Assembly (NCBI GenBank): GCA_023548195.1
Contig: JAJHZJ010000252.1
Span: 1,371,501-1,435,500 of the forward strand
Direction: 5' to 3'
Origin: Bettongia penicillata ogilbyi
Lineage: Eukaryota; Chordata; Mammalia; Diprotodontia; Potoroidae
DNA: 64,000 bases
The position numbers and the translations under genes are program-made. Positions within the stretch are counted from its first letter, which is position 1, and the number at the start of each line of letters is the position of its first letter. Positions 15,001-29,500 of this stretch are shown in pieces. Under the pieces are notes generated by a model, which saw only the letters and a list, made by a program, of their open reading frames with translations, made no database searches and was not told the origin of the DNA.

Positions 15001-18000
15001 CCTGAAAAGACAGAATGAATGTTTCATTCCTCAATTTTATTAAAGAACAGGAAGTTTAAGGTATGGTCTTCCTAGAAGCGTAAAAAAAGTACTTTGAAAC
15101 TTCAGCTAAAATTTTATCCTTCATCTTAATCAAAATAAGGTAATTCACTCGAAGATGAAGCTTCTCGATGTTAAATTTTAAAAAGCAAGTTATTAGCAAA
15201 AATGATGGGAAAAATGGTCACAAAAATACCATCTAAAGATGAAAGTTAAGTCAAATTCTCTAGATGTACTAAATAGTCTACTCTTTGAAAACAGCTCAAA
15301 GAATTCTTCCAGAACTGACCATGGATAAGAAATTTGTCATGGAGATAAACACAGAACAATTATTGTCACTCTCAACTTGGAAATAAGCACTTTATCCTTT
15401 TCTAAAAAGTAGGCTTTACCCCTTAAGAAATTACTTCATAACTTTCATATACAATAAGTTAGCTTAGAAGACACCAACTTATTAATGCATTAATGCACAT
15501 GCCACCTTCAGCAAGAGATTATTTTTCTTCAATCTCTACAAAAAAAATTCTGCTTGTGCCTGGCACAGTGGCTAACAAATAACAGGTGCTACATAAATGC
15601 TTATTCCTTGTCTTCCCTCTTTCCCCACCCCTTACATATGATAGGCAATATATCACACGACTTTAATACAATTGTTATGCTTAGGAAAACAACACACAAA
15701 CATTCAACCTTATGAAAATCCTGAAGAGAGGTATTTTGCTTTCAAAAACTTTTAAAATCCTGTAGCTACTTAATTGCGGCTCCCAGTTTTGGAAAAACTT
15801 AGGAGTGATTAGACACAAAGGAGGTTATAAAATCAATCACTCATTCCTCAAAATGAAACAAAACCTCTAAGTTAAACATTGTTTCTCCTGCAAGGATAAC
15901 TACTGTACTTCCCTTTAACTTACAGAAATATAGGGTCCTGCTGATGTCTCCTGTCTGTCTTAATATTCAAATTTTTGGAACTGGAATAGTTATTCTCTTT
16001 ACAATATTTGCAGGAGCTAATCTTGTTGAAGCTATGAATGTCTCCCAAATTTACGAAATGATAAACATTTAAAATACGTGATTTACAAAATTTTAAAATG
16101 TTCACTATCACATATCCACGTTTCTCTTAATAAACATCACCTCATGTACTAATTTGACATATTTTGTAAAAATTCTTATTGTAAGGGGATATTATCACCT
16201 CATATTCCTTACCTGTGCTGCCCAAATATTGTCAAGATCTTGCAAGGTGAGAGCTTTTTCTTTTATAACAAAACGAAGAATCTTCTCCAGTTTTTCTACA
16301 TACTGTGGTTGATGAAGACTATCCCGCAAAACTATAGATAAAATATTGTTCTGCTGTATCCATTCCTAAATGTAAATGCAAAGTATGGTTTGAAAGCATC
16401 AGAGGTTAAAATCAGAAACATTAAGTAAATGTAAAATAAGGTGTCTTAATATTCAATGATTTATTCATAGAGTACTTCACTCACATGTTTTAAAAATATA
16501 AATGAAACACAAGAAACTACTTATTTTCAAAAATTTTACTTATTTATAAGCTCCACTATTACTAGATTTTAAATTTCAGATAGGAAAAATCTACATTTAA
16601 TTATCTATATTCTGAGTTGTCTTATCACTCCTCCAAAATAAGTCAAAAAGTATTTATTAAAGTTATGTTCAAGACCGCGCTGGATACAAAGAATACAAAC
16701 ACAAAAATGGAACTGCTCCTGCCTCTGAGAAGCTTACATTCTATTGAAGAGCACAACGTGTAGATGGGTAAGTACACAGAATAAACTCAACGTAATTTAG
16801 GAGAAGAGGAGGCCCTCAGAAGTGCAGGGACAAGAACAGGCTCCATGTGAGAGGCCGACACTTAAGGTGAACACAGAGATTCTAAATTGTTGAAGTGAGG
16901 ACAGATTATCCAAGTCTAGGGAACAGTCTCTGCCAAGGTCCAGACATGGGAAATGGATGACTGTGCATAAGGAATAGTGCAGGATCAAAGAAAAGAGAAA
17001 AGACTAATATATAATAAAACTGAAAGATAGAGGGAAACATCTTAAAGGTCAATGAGGGGAGCCTGTATTTGATCCTAGAAGTAACAGAGAGCCACTGGAT
17101 TTTCTATGCAGGTTCTAGAGTTGACAATAATATAAATACTTTCATGTTTATAAAAGTTTACTACTTTCACACTAAAATGACCACATACAAAAGACAGTTT
17201 TTCCATCAAATTAGCCTGTCATAACAGTGAAAGTATTTCATTATTATATTAATGATATAATTATATTAATGAGTTCTTATTAATTTGTTTACTCTTTTTA
17301 AAATATTTGGTATACAGTCCATCTAGAAGCAATGTAAGAGTGAATTTCTTTTTAATCTTTCAGGTTATTAAATACTTTGTGGAAAATCCTGAATATGAAA
17401 TCTAGTTTGAAGAATAGTATATATGTATCCAACTAATAAAATTATCTGAAGTAGAAAAAAAATTCTTCTCTAGTAAATGCTACACTGATGTATATATTCC
17501 ATGTACCACTCTGCTCTAAATATTAAAGATTTCTTTATCATCTACTAAAAAGTCTTTGGCAAAACAACAAAAAGTAACTTGAGAAATAATATAACTTAGA
17601 GTCATGGATTATTCTCCATAATACTGTTCTGCAATAATTTCTCACAGGAAAATTAATTACTACCAAGGATTTCATCATCTATAACCATGAAATGGCTCAT
17701 ATTATAAGGGGAAAGATAGTATGTTTCACATATTACTCCACCTTTATCTTATGTAACATACTCTGCTTGAGTTTATATAGCTCATGGGTAAGTGTGCGTG
17801 TGTGCGTTTGTCCTTCGTTGCTGAAGCAGACCATGTCATTAGAGAAATGATGACATGACTTGCATTTGACTTTGTTTTGAGTGAGGGAGGGCTGTGCAAA
17901 TCACCAGCCTCATTTCTCCTCCACAGCCTGAATCCAGCGACCAGATATTCATCAGGATGACTGGAGATGACCCAGGATGAGGCAATTGGGGTTAAGTGAC

Positions 18001-21000
18001 TTGCCCAAGGTCACACAGCTAGTGAGTGTCAAGTGTCTGAGGTGAGTTTTGAACGCAGGTCCTCCTAACTCCTGCACTGGGTAAATGTATAAGAACACTA
18101 AGAACATAGGGGGGAAAAAAACTTTGACATCTAAGGTTCACTTACACTTATCCATCTTCTGAATCTACGATTAACACAGATCATGGCAGCTTACATGAAT
18201 AAGCTGAAGGAATGACAACAAACCCAAACATGAGTGTTTCAATAAACTGTCAGTTCCTTTTGGTAATTATGAAATTGTCACAGGAACACGGAAAAGGGCA
18301 AGTTCAAGTAATCAACATACATATAACTCTTCCACTCCCAATGTTTTCTTCCAAAAGGAAGAAATTTAACCTTGAATTCACCCTTCACTACAAAGAGTTT
18401 TAGAATTCTTCCCTAGAGTACTTATACGTACTGCTGTCTTCTGGTTAACTCATCTATCATGTTATGTTTTTTTCTTAAGCACTATTTATTATATTTTATC
18501 TTCATTCCCCAAAATATTCATCTTCTCTAACCCAGAGACTGAACTGTTGCAATACAAATTTCTCAATGATGCTAGGAAAAAGCAGATCAGCAAAATCAAT
18601 CACCATATCAACAATGTCTGTTAACTTTCTATTTTAGAGTCCTCCATCTCTAAGCCTAAGTTTGGTTATTATAATTAACAAAGTTTCAAGATTTGGGCTT
18701 TTCCTACTTTCCACTCATGTTTAAGCCATCCTTTCATTTCTTTAAAGAATATTTTGGTTTCCATATCTTGACAGACTGATTCCCAGATAGTCCATATATT
18801 CTGTAAGTCTTTTCAACTGAAATAATGGTTTCTTATTTTGTTCCAGATTTTAATACTGCTATAAGGAAATACTGAAATTTGTGGTTTCCCTGCTATTTTT
18901 ACTGAAACTATAAATCATTTTAGTTTCTTTGCTGATTCTAAAGAAATCAACACATAAGGGAGTAAAAAGGAGTGTTTTTTTCATCTAACCACTGTCTATA
19001 CCTTGAATTCTGTCTCCTGTCTTGCCTCAATTATTAATATTTCTAGAATTAAGTCAATTAAAATTGGGAAGAGGGGGACATTCTTTTTTTACTCCTCAAC
19101 TTAATGGGAAAGTTTCTAAATATATCCTCATTACAAAAGTATCAGCTTCTTGGTTTAAGATATGTACCCTTTTCAAGTTACAAAAAAAAGGCCATTGCTA
19201 TGTATGATTATAGAATTTTTTGCAAAAGTGATTATGTTTTATCAAAAGTTTTTTGCATCTAACTACACAATCATGTGGTTTGGTGTGGTTTTGGTTTTTT
19301 CTATGGATTATATTAGCTCTGTCCTAATGCTGAACACCATCCTAACCTGCTAAGTGCAAATTAAATGTAGTGAGAATAAATTAGCTTCCTTAGGAGAATT
19401 TTATTTAACATTTTTGCATTAACATCCAATTTTGGAGTTTGTTAGAGTGCTTTCTTTTCTAACTTTGAAGATTGTGTAACAAAGGTATTACTTGTTCCTT
19501 AAATCTCCAATCAGACTTCACCTGCAATTCCATCAGGACCTTGAGTTTTTTCTTTGAATAATCCATAAAGAAACGTTTCAATTTTTTTGACATTTAGTTG
19601 TGTAACATCTCTATTTCATGTTCTATTAATATGGACATTTTTGCAAGTAATTTTGATTCTGTCATGTTCATTTTTTATTTTAGTCATTTTATTCTTTTTT
19701 TTAATGAGGTTATTAGCAAGAGGCTTGTAAACTCTACTTGTAACTTAAAAAAAAAACAGTATATATTTATATGATGTTTTCATTTGGTGTTTTTTTGACC
19801 TTTTGGTTTTTTTTTAAATTATATAATTAAGCTAATAAATTATGTTCTCTTTTTTTGTTAATATGCTTTCAGAAAAAACCAGTCTGTGGACTGGTTTAGG
19901 TGTATTTTGGAAATGTTATGTTCCATTTCATCATTATAATTTTCTTCCAAATAGTCACTGACTTCCTATTATTTGTTCTTATGAAAATAATTTAGGTGTC
20001 TTATTCATGTGTACCCCATACCACTATCTTTACTGAATTAGTCTGTAAAAGATGTTAGTATTTCTGCTTTTCTACACTGATATATTCTTTCATTTTCCCA
20101 TTCAGAAATCATCCTAAGTCTTTCACAGCTTTACAGCTTTTGTTGAACATCTGTTTAATTTTAACCTTACTTTAATGTGTCCACCTCTGAGGGAATATTA
20201 AAGTCTGTTAAAATTACATTATAATGATTTATGATTTTTGCAGTAAAGCTAATTTTTCCTTTATCAATTAAGACACAAGCTTATATGTGCCTATATACCT
20301 AGTCTGAATATTGATCCCCTATCTATGGTTTCTTTAAATAAAGATAAGGCGTCTGCTTTTTTAGAATAACCTGACAGATAAGTAAATTTTGTTGCAGGCA
20401 ATCATTTTCATTCTAAATTTCTCCTCTCTCTATATAACTGGTTGGATTTTATTTTCATCTGTTTCATATATAGTCTTTTATTTTATTGGATGGCTTAATT
20501 CATTCGCACAGGAAGTTATTATTAGTGTTTTCTGTCATTTATTTCCTTCATTTGAATGAATATCCTCTTCCTACTTAAATCAACATATTACCCCAACAGT
20601 AAGTCTTGTTTACATTATCTTTCTGTTTTATTTTTTATTACCACAGGCCCTCCCCTCCTCGCTCCATCTCAAGGTTCCTAACTTTACTCAAATTGTTAAT
20701 CTCGCTTCCCTTCCTAAACCATTTTATCATTTAGCTCTTGCTCACATACATCTAGGAAGAAACACTGAAAGATGCGTTGCAATGCACTTCAATGGAGGCA
20801 ACTCATTCAAAGATTACATTAATTTCTTTCTTTTTGAAAGACTCTGAAAACTAACATAGCTAAAAGAAACTAAAGTGTACCTACTGTCAGAGATGACATA
20901 AAAATGCTACTGTATTTTGTCACAAAATTCCATAAGCAACTCATGCTGAAATATTATTTTAATAAATTACTAAAGAACAAACTACAGTGTGGCAAGTAAC

Positions 21001-24000
21001 AAAGCTATAATTTCTGCCACGCAGTAAGTCAATCAATACAGAAAATTCTTATAATTACTAATAAAAATATAAGTTATCCAGATTTTTATAATTTACACTT
21101 TACAAAGTTCAACTAAAATTAATCTGATTTCTGTCACAAACTATCCTTTCCACATATATGATAAGAAGCAGAAAATTAAAGAACTTACTGCCATTCGTTC
21201 TGCAGTGAGCCACTCTTCCTCCTCAGGATTACCATGCCGATGGGTATAATATGACACACTAGAGATCACCTTATTAACCTCATTTAGGGCATTCATCTTG
21301 CCATTGAAAGAAGAAATTTGTAACAACCTGTAAGAAGAAGCAGGTGTTAGAATTTTTTTCTAAAACCCACATAAAAAATTTCAAATGGAAAACAGCTTAC
21401 CTAAGTATCATTTTTAATCTAAATATTTCTAAATTTTTTACAGTTTCTTCTTGTCCTGGCACTCGTGAAGCTAAATTCTTCAAAGATTTTATTATCATTG
21501 ACAAAGCATCATTTTTTGCTTCATTTTTTGCTTCTTTTTTCAGTTCATCATCAGTTAAGTTTTCTAAAAACTGTGGAACCATTTCTATAATTGGAAGGAA
21601 ATATTTCTTCACTGTATGAAGTGTCAAAAACTCATAGCACTGTCCAAATGGTCTGAAAATAAGGAAAATTAATTAGAATTTGTGTAAAATTCAATTTTAA
21701 ATCAAACTATCTTTGTAAAAATTTTCACAGTATAGGAAAATTAAAAACTTCAATTTTAATTTAATATTGTTCATCAAAGAAAAATCAATCAGATATGCAA
21801 TATTAAGTTTGCACAAGTAATACTGAGTTTCTAGTGCAAAACAAATATTCAATTTTTAATTTAACTTACTTAATAAGAGCTGCAATAATTTGGACATTCA
21901 ATGCTGAGCCACTAATGAAGCGATCGTGCAAAATCTGGAACCCATTTAATGTGCCAAATTTATTGATAAGATCCACTAGCCAACCCTGTAATACATTTAA
22001 CAATAAAAATTAATTTTTATCTCTTTAGTATAAAGGTATTACCTGAAATATTAATTTTCAAAGGAAGAACTTGATAACAGAAGGAGAGCCTTAGCAGAAG
22101 ACTAACAGAAAATTCAAGTAATTAATTTGCAATATTAGATCACTTTCTATAGGAATTCACTTTAAAAGTATTCTATAATATATACCTTATATTTGCAGAG
22201 AACTTTTATACAAAGGAGAGTAAAATAATTTGCTTATTAGCATTACATGGCCATCTGGTTGACAAATAATAGTGAAAATCCATGTCTTCTAGCTCCTAAC
22301 CCCCAAGTTTTTCCCCATCAAAGGCTATTGCTTTTCAGACATCTTTTGAGTGCTTATTTTATATAGTAAAACTTGTATAAAAGAAAAAAGCTTACCGTGT
22401 TCTAGAAAGGAAAGCCCAAGATACTTGATTACAAAATAGTTTGCTTGAGTTTATTTCATACCAATATAACTAGTTACAAAGTACTATGCTGCCCAGAGAT
22501 TAATTTCAACATCTCAGATGTTAAACATGCTTTTGATCCTAGAAACAATACGTAATAGATTTATAAATTCAAAAAAACCTCACTCCCTCCACCCTTCCCC
22601 AGAGGCATAATACAGCAAACAAGCCAGATAAGAGAGTCCACTTCCTCTTCCCACAATTGCCTGTTTCTGATGAACTGGACCAATTCTTAATTATCTTGGG
22701 GAAAATTCCATAATATGACACAGATTGTCTCATAGTCCCTGCCCCAGGCATAAACCCACCAGGAACTTAACCTAAAAAGAAGCTAGAAGAAATCTTTCTA
22801 CACATTAACATATATGAAAGGAAACATAAAGTTTACAGGGACACATGCTTTTAATGTGGCAGGAAAGATCTAAGAAATGGTAACACAGGAACATGAATTT
22901 CTACAGAAAGCTTGCTTAACTTTTTTTCTCTTTTCCCAAACATTTTTAAAAATATATCATCAATGGGAAAAAAAGATAGAAACAAAACCATTCCTTCCCC
23001 AAGCTTTGTTCCTTATATGCTTACGGAAAGCTTCTAAATAAGAAGAGGTATAAAAGCATGATAATAAGTAAAAATCTGACATTTAATTCAAAACAGAAAA
23101 ATTCAGATCTAAAATAGAGAGAATTTTCTAACACAGGCAAACACTTGGTATCTCATCCAGTTCATGCTGTTCTTTGCATCACTAAGCGCCTTTTCTTCAG
23201 GCTGTCCTAAAGTTTTTATCTGCATCATCAATCAATAAGCATCAACAGTCCTCAAACCCATATTAATTTTTATTACCTTTCAATGAGAAAAGTAGTTCTC
23301 ATTAAAACATTCTCAGTTATATGGTGGGGCAAGTGGGGTTGGAAGAGAGAGAATGAATGAGGGAGAGAGAGAGAATTCATTACAGTTCTACGTAAATTCT
23401 AGAAACTCCTGATTCCTATTCTACTTTGTATCAATGTCTGCTGCAAATTGTCTTCTCTCAAATCTTAGAATAAGTATATTTATTTTTAGCCCAGACCTAA
23501 GATTCCCTTCCATGTGGCTGGGGGCAAACATTTTTGTTGTCCATGCTCCCACATCCATGGAGGCCCCAAGCAAAGTAATCTTTTATTGGATAGAAATTAC
23601 AAAGATTTTAAGCTTTTTCTTTCTTTGTAAAACACAAACAATTAAAAGAATTCAACTATAAGAAGGCTCCAATAACCTGGAGATTGTTGTTAAAAGTTAG
23701 GGATGACTAAGGAACAATTCCAATGTCTAGCTAAGCAGAACAACCCTGACTGAAGGTCTGTACTTTTAACTTTTCCAAAGGAATGCAGGGAATTGTTGCT
23801 GTGATGATTTACATCATTTTTCCCTGATGCTCTTGGAGAAGAAGAATAAGTCATTTATTTTCATTTCCTTGGATCTCCTATTTGGAACTGTGCTTGCCAA
23901 CATTCAACTGATGACTATCTTTTAATATCCTGTACAGGTGCAGAAAATTTAATCAATTTTGAGGAGATAAGCCTTTCAAACAACTTCCATCCTTAGACAC

Positions 24001-26452
24001 TTTGCTAGAAAAATTGCAATAAAATCTTTTCCACTTTCAGTTGGGAATAAATGCAAACTGAAGAGTAAGCCTCAATAAAGTAAGTTACTCATTCTGAGGT
24101 GGATTAAACTTTTCTGATTATCAGAATAACTAATCTTCATTCCTATAAAGTGGGGGGACTACTCTGCTGGGGGACTGAAATTATCTCCATAGGCACTTTC
24201 AATAAACAGGTAGATATAAATAGTTTTCTCCCCAAAACTTCTCACATAATGTTAGATAAAAATATTCATTGGTTATTATAAAGAAACATAACAAGATTAA
24301 CCATAAATCACAGGGATTTTTCCTAAGCCACAAGTCAAAAATGCTAACAGTACAAGTATTTAAGACAAAAACATAGGAAATCCTTGCCAGGTGCTATTTT
24401 AAAGTTTCAAATTCAATTCCCTTGATATTGCTTATATATCTTTCATTCAATGGCAGAAGGAAACTAGTAAGATAAGAGAACTACAAACTATTTATTAAAA
24501 TTTTTTTGTAAAAGACCAATATAATGATTTTAAACCTCTTCCTTCATACAGAAAATCAAGATGAAAGAGCACTTAAGTTTAAACATCCAATAACAGCTTT
24601 AGAGACAGGAAGTACCCAAATGATTCCTTATTAATGCTACTAAATTCTAAGAATGAAAACAAAATATCAAGTAAATTTTAAGTAAGCATCAGCTAAAGCT
24701 TGCATATTATTTTTAGGTCAAATTGACAATTAAGAAGAACTTTTATGTATTTGCCGACATCAAACAGATGAACACTTTTAAAAACCTTGCCCAGCTGCAC
24801 AAAAAAATTTGGATAAGCTTAAAAAAAAGCATAATACAAAGGGAGAGTTTGCTAACAAAACTGAGAATTTTTTTTTGTTGATTCTAGAAAGATACAAATG
24901 AAAATTTATGCAATAAATCAAACGGAGTGAGATGTTCCTTCCATGGGTGAGATGGACAAAGTTAGGCATATTTTAATACTACACTAGGGTAACTGACTTA
25001 AAAAGCATGCCTATATGATGTTATATATAATTTTACTCTTAAAATTTCTAGAGAAGTTAAGTATTTTAAGAACTTTGCTTTTATAATATAATAAAGATCA
25101 TGTCACGCCATGGTATGACAGAATCACAGAATTTTAGAGCAACTAGAAACCTTGGAGATTTGTAGGCCAACCTCTTTACTCCAGGAAGTCGCCATCACAT
25201 ATTACCCATGTGCTGGTGAGAAAACGGGAAGCTTCATGGCAGCAGTCAGAAAATAAACAAAAAACTAACTGGCTGTAAAATAAGAAGCTGAAAAAGAATA
25301 GCTACGATCTCCAAGGTGATCATCAAAAACAGTCTCCAAAGGTCCCTGAAGTTAGTTTCACACCACCATCTTAAAAAGTTGATCAATTGTTACATGTTTC
25401 TTCAACAGAATGCCAAAGAAGTTAAAACTAGAAGACAATAATTTAAAGACCAATTTCTATAGGTACAAATAAAAAGTCAAGTAGAAAATAATGCAGAAAC
25501 CCTTTAAGAGAAATATTGAATGACTCTGGTTTTATTTATTTTTTTAAATAAATTAGTGGTTATCTCAATCTAGAGAACTGTAGTAAAAATGCAAGTGGAA
25601 TTTTAATTCTGAAAACAAACCAACACACTTTTGGAGATCGTGGATCTGGAGGACGGGCGAAGAGTTCATCCTCTGCCAACTGAACACCTGCAGGAATTGT
25701 TTCAGATGGGCGTGTACCATTGTATATATGGAATTTGCAATGAGGATTTAAGGCCATCGCAAGAAGTTCTAGAAGAGGAAACCAATCTTGGGAAAGCTTG
25801 GCCACACAAAGCTCCACAAGGCGATGAGTGTTGTTAATAATACACCTCTGTTTTAAAGGGAAAAAAGAGATGTTTTACAATTTACGAAAATATTGTAATT
25901 TTAGCATGGTTATATCTTCTAAGATTATTTTTACTAATGAGGTCTATTTTTCTGTATTGGCCAGCAAGATTAAATCTAATTTCACTCTAGAATTTCAAAA
26001 TGCTTTAGCAACATTAAGTATATAAAGAGTAAGTTATTTGCTATATATACTGCTACCAGCAATGATATGGCATCTGCAATGTTAAAACTATATTATTTTT
26101 TAAAAAGTTTTATCTCTTGGACAAAATCAAGGTTCCACCTTCTGTAAGAAACGAAAGAGGGTCTCCGTTCTTCTGTTTTCATTTCCTAATGGTTAGTCTT
26201 AAAACAACTTTCAGCAAACTAATCACCTTCCCTGGCTAAACTATACATATGGGTACCATTAATAGACTTCAAGGCATAGCTTGGGAATCTAAAAAAGTAA
26301 AAGGGACAGGAAAGAATGGAGATTCAGAAAAGGAGAAAAACTGAGTATAAGAATGATTTAGTCTAGAATGTTATTTAATTGCAACTGAACTAACTATTCA
26401 CTACTACCCTATCACATTGGTTTGAATATAGGCTAACCTCCCCAAAATATGA

Positions 26453-26534
<82 letters not shown>

Positions 26535-29500
26535 AAGTTCCATTCCCCAAGGAGAGACTACATTTTTAGGATGAGGGGGTAGTTTTGAATACACAAAACT
26601 TGGAAGATGTAATGTTTACAATGGGGAATAGATAATGGTAGAGTTGCATATACAGATCATGTTTTCACAACCTGGAACTACATTATAGAGGGTTTCAAGT
26701 ACATTCAAGGCAAAGGAGTTTCTATTTTGTTCTAGAAGAAGCCAATGAAGATTTCTGAACAGAACACTAACAAGCAGAGAAATGAAGATTACTTTTGGAA
26801 GTTACAAAGAGGATCACATGGGAAGGGGCAAGATTGGAAGGTGGAATAATAAAATAAATTACAGCAAGAACATGGTCACTGGGGGCATGAACAAGGCGCT
26901 GGCCACCTGGAAAAAGAGCAGGGGTCACATGGGAGAGATTTCACGGACAGACACTAATTGCTCTAAGTGATGAGAGACAGGATCAGATGACTCAAGAACG
27001 ACTTCGAGGTGATGAGGCTTGGCTCTATGGTGGTAGGCTCAGAAGAAAAAGGTAAAATGGAAAAAGGACTACTTCATCTACAAAATTCAGGATATCCTGA
27101 TGTAATGCTAAGGAGAGTTAAAGATTGGCCCATTAAAGAAAGCTTGATTAGGGGAGATTTACTTTGTGTTGGGAGGCCTACACCTTTTGTTAATGTCTAA
27201 TGAGGCACCAGTTCTCAAGGGTTGTGATATGCCTTCCGGCTCTGAAGCAGTATGTATTTTGTGAGGTGAGGTTTTACTTGGGGGCTCACTCACTGAAACT
27301 GTTTGTCTGGCCAGAGGAGACTCTGGGCAGCGGCTGTAATGGTCAGATAGTTGGGTATGTTTGTTGATCTGTAATGTATGTGTTGCTTACCGTCGGACAG
27401 TTGGAAGCCCTGTCTGCTAACCTTCGTTTCCCTGTTTGTATTTTCTCTGAAGTTCAGGGTGCTGACTTTTCCCCCTAACCTAAGTGAATAATATAAGTGC
27501 TTGACTATAGTGACTGCTGACCCCTCAAAGCCATTTCCCTTTTAGAAGAGCAGATCTAAGAACCTGCAAAGCAGGCCCTCCTGTGTCGGGGTCCTTGCTG
27601 TTACATCTGAGCTTTAGGTAGGAATGGGATACTTAACAAGAAGATGCTAAGCACACAGATGGCAATGCAAAAATAGAAGTCGAGAGAAATTAGGGAAAGG
27701 ATAAAGATTTAAGAGTCATTTGCTCAGAGATGCTAACTGAACCCACACGAGCTAATGAAATCACCAAAGGAAATAGCTACAATAAAATAAAGACTAGAAT
27801 AGATACCTGTGCTTAACTGAGTAGAGGAGAAAACCATGAACCAGAAGATACTGTTAAAACAGACCAAAAAAAAGAATAAGGAGGGAGCAATATCTTGGAA
27901 GCCAAGTAAGGAAAAAGTGTTCAGTAACAGGGAGGACCAACAGAATCAAAAGTGAGCATAGTCAAGGAAGAGGAGGAATACTGAGAAAAAAACATAAAAT
28001 TTGAGAAATCTGCTATCACTGCGATCCTTCAGACAGAAGTGTCATTGGGTGAAATCAGAAGCAAAACAGGCCGCAAGTTCAGATAGCTGTGAGAAACTTG
28101 GTCATAAAAGGCAGAAAAGAATCCAGCCAAAGGTCATCTCTAGAAATAGGCTAGAGGAAGAAAGTTATGACGAGTGGTGATCAACTTGATAACAGTAACT
28201 CAGACACTGAAAGAAATGTTTCCTAGCCATTCATTCTAGAGGTGGCAATTAATTTCCCAAGACTTGTCAAAACAGGTGACAAGTATCTATTTTTGGTAAT
28301 TTCACATTAAACAAGTAATTTTGCCAGAAGGACCACAGAAATTTCTGTAACAAAATAGGAAAACTTGGGCAAGAAATCAGCAATTATTCAACTTCCCTTT
28401 CAACTTCAAAGGATTTGATTGTTGCTATATGAAAATGTATTCAATCTACTTTACAGAAATTATAAAATTTCTTAATGAGTTTCTTTGGGGATTTTCAGGG
28501 GTTTTCTCTGAGTAAATCATGAAGGCATTAACAAAAGGATAATTTTGCCTCTTTCCTGAATATAATGGATCAGTTAGTCTCTATTGCGACCAGTTGCATT
28601 TCTAGCCTATTTCAAGAGACAATGGGTAATACGGAAGCATATAAGCTTGATGTTCATGTATTTATCAGGAGAACTAGTTTTCTCATTGCAAATTATTTTA
28701 GCTTTTGGTTTTAGATAACTTTAAATCATACGCTTATGTTTTCTAATTTTTTTTTAGTATAAAACAGTGTTACAATTTATCGGTTTATTTTTACATCTAT
28801 AAAAAGGATCTTGTAGTTTCAAATATTTGGGACTTTAATGTTTTCAATCATGTTAATTATTTTTTCTCATGTTGGAATTTCTTTGCATCTATGGTATAAA
28901 TTTAATTGATCATAGAGAATAACTTTTTGGCTATATTAATATATTCTAAAAACAACTTGTAATTATGATAAATGAGAGATATCCATACTCTTTGATTTAG
29001 ATATTTCACTGTTAGGCATATAACCCCAAAAGAATTAAAACTGAAAGTTCCTATATATATAGAAAATATTTAAATTAATACTTTAAGTGGAAACAAAGAA
29101 ATGTAAACAAAAGTAAAGGACCATCAATTGAAGAATGCCTAAACAAATTTTGGAATGATGATGTAATATACTATTATTGTGCTGTACAGAATGAAGAGAA
29201 ATATGGGAAAACTTTTATGATATTGTACAGAGTAAAGTAGGAAAAGGAAATCAATATATACAATGACTAAAACAATATACAAGTAATACACAAAAGTCCC
29301 AAACAAACCTGAAGGTTGTGCAAATTCAGTAAACATGGTGCTTAGTTTTTCTGACCTGCTATCTTCTCCACCTCCACTTCCCCTCCCCATCTTCTCCCCT
29401 CCTTCTCTCTGGAATAGTTCAGTGCACAGTAAAGGATAAGATATGTTCAGAAAAGAAAATGATATAAAAACAAAATATATCAACAAAAATTTGAAAAGAA

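Larger units (their letters stand above)
16366..21188 (-). other. USP9X: USP9X intron between exons G and H
   Basis: 4.8 kb. Holds an L2-like 3' region (16640-17115), a composite SINE (17796-18078) and a degraded L1 ORF2 (18700-20520). The stretches 17120-17790, 18080-18700 and 20520-21188 show nothing I can name. Confidence 0.8.

Noticed and set aside
26454..26533. CRISPR-like or satellite array
   Set aside because: Only dinucleotide repeats with no spacers; the genome is a mammalian nuclear genome.
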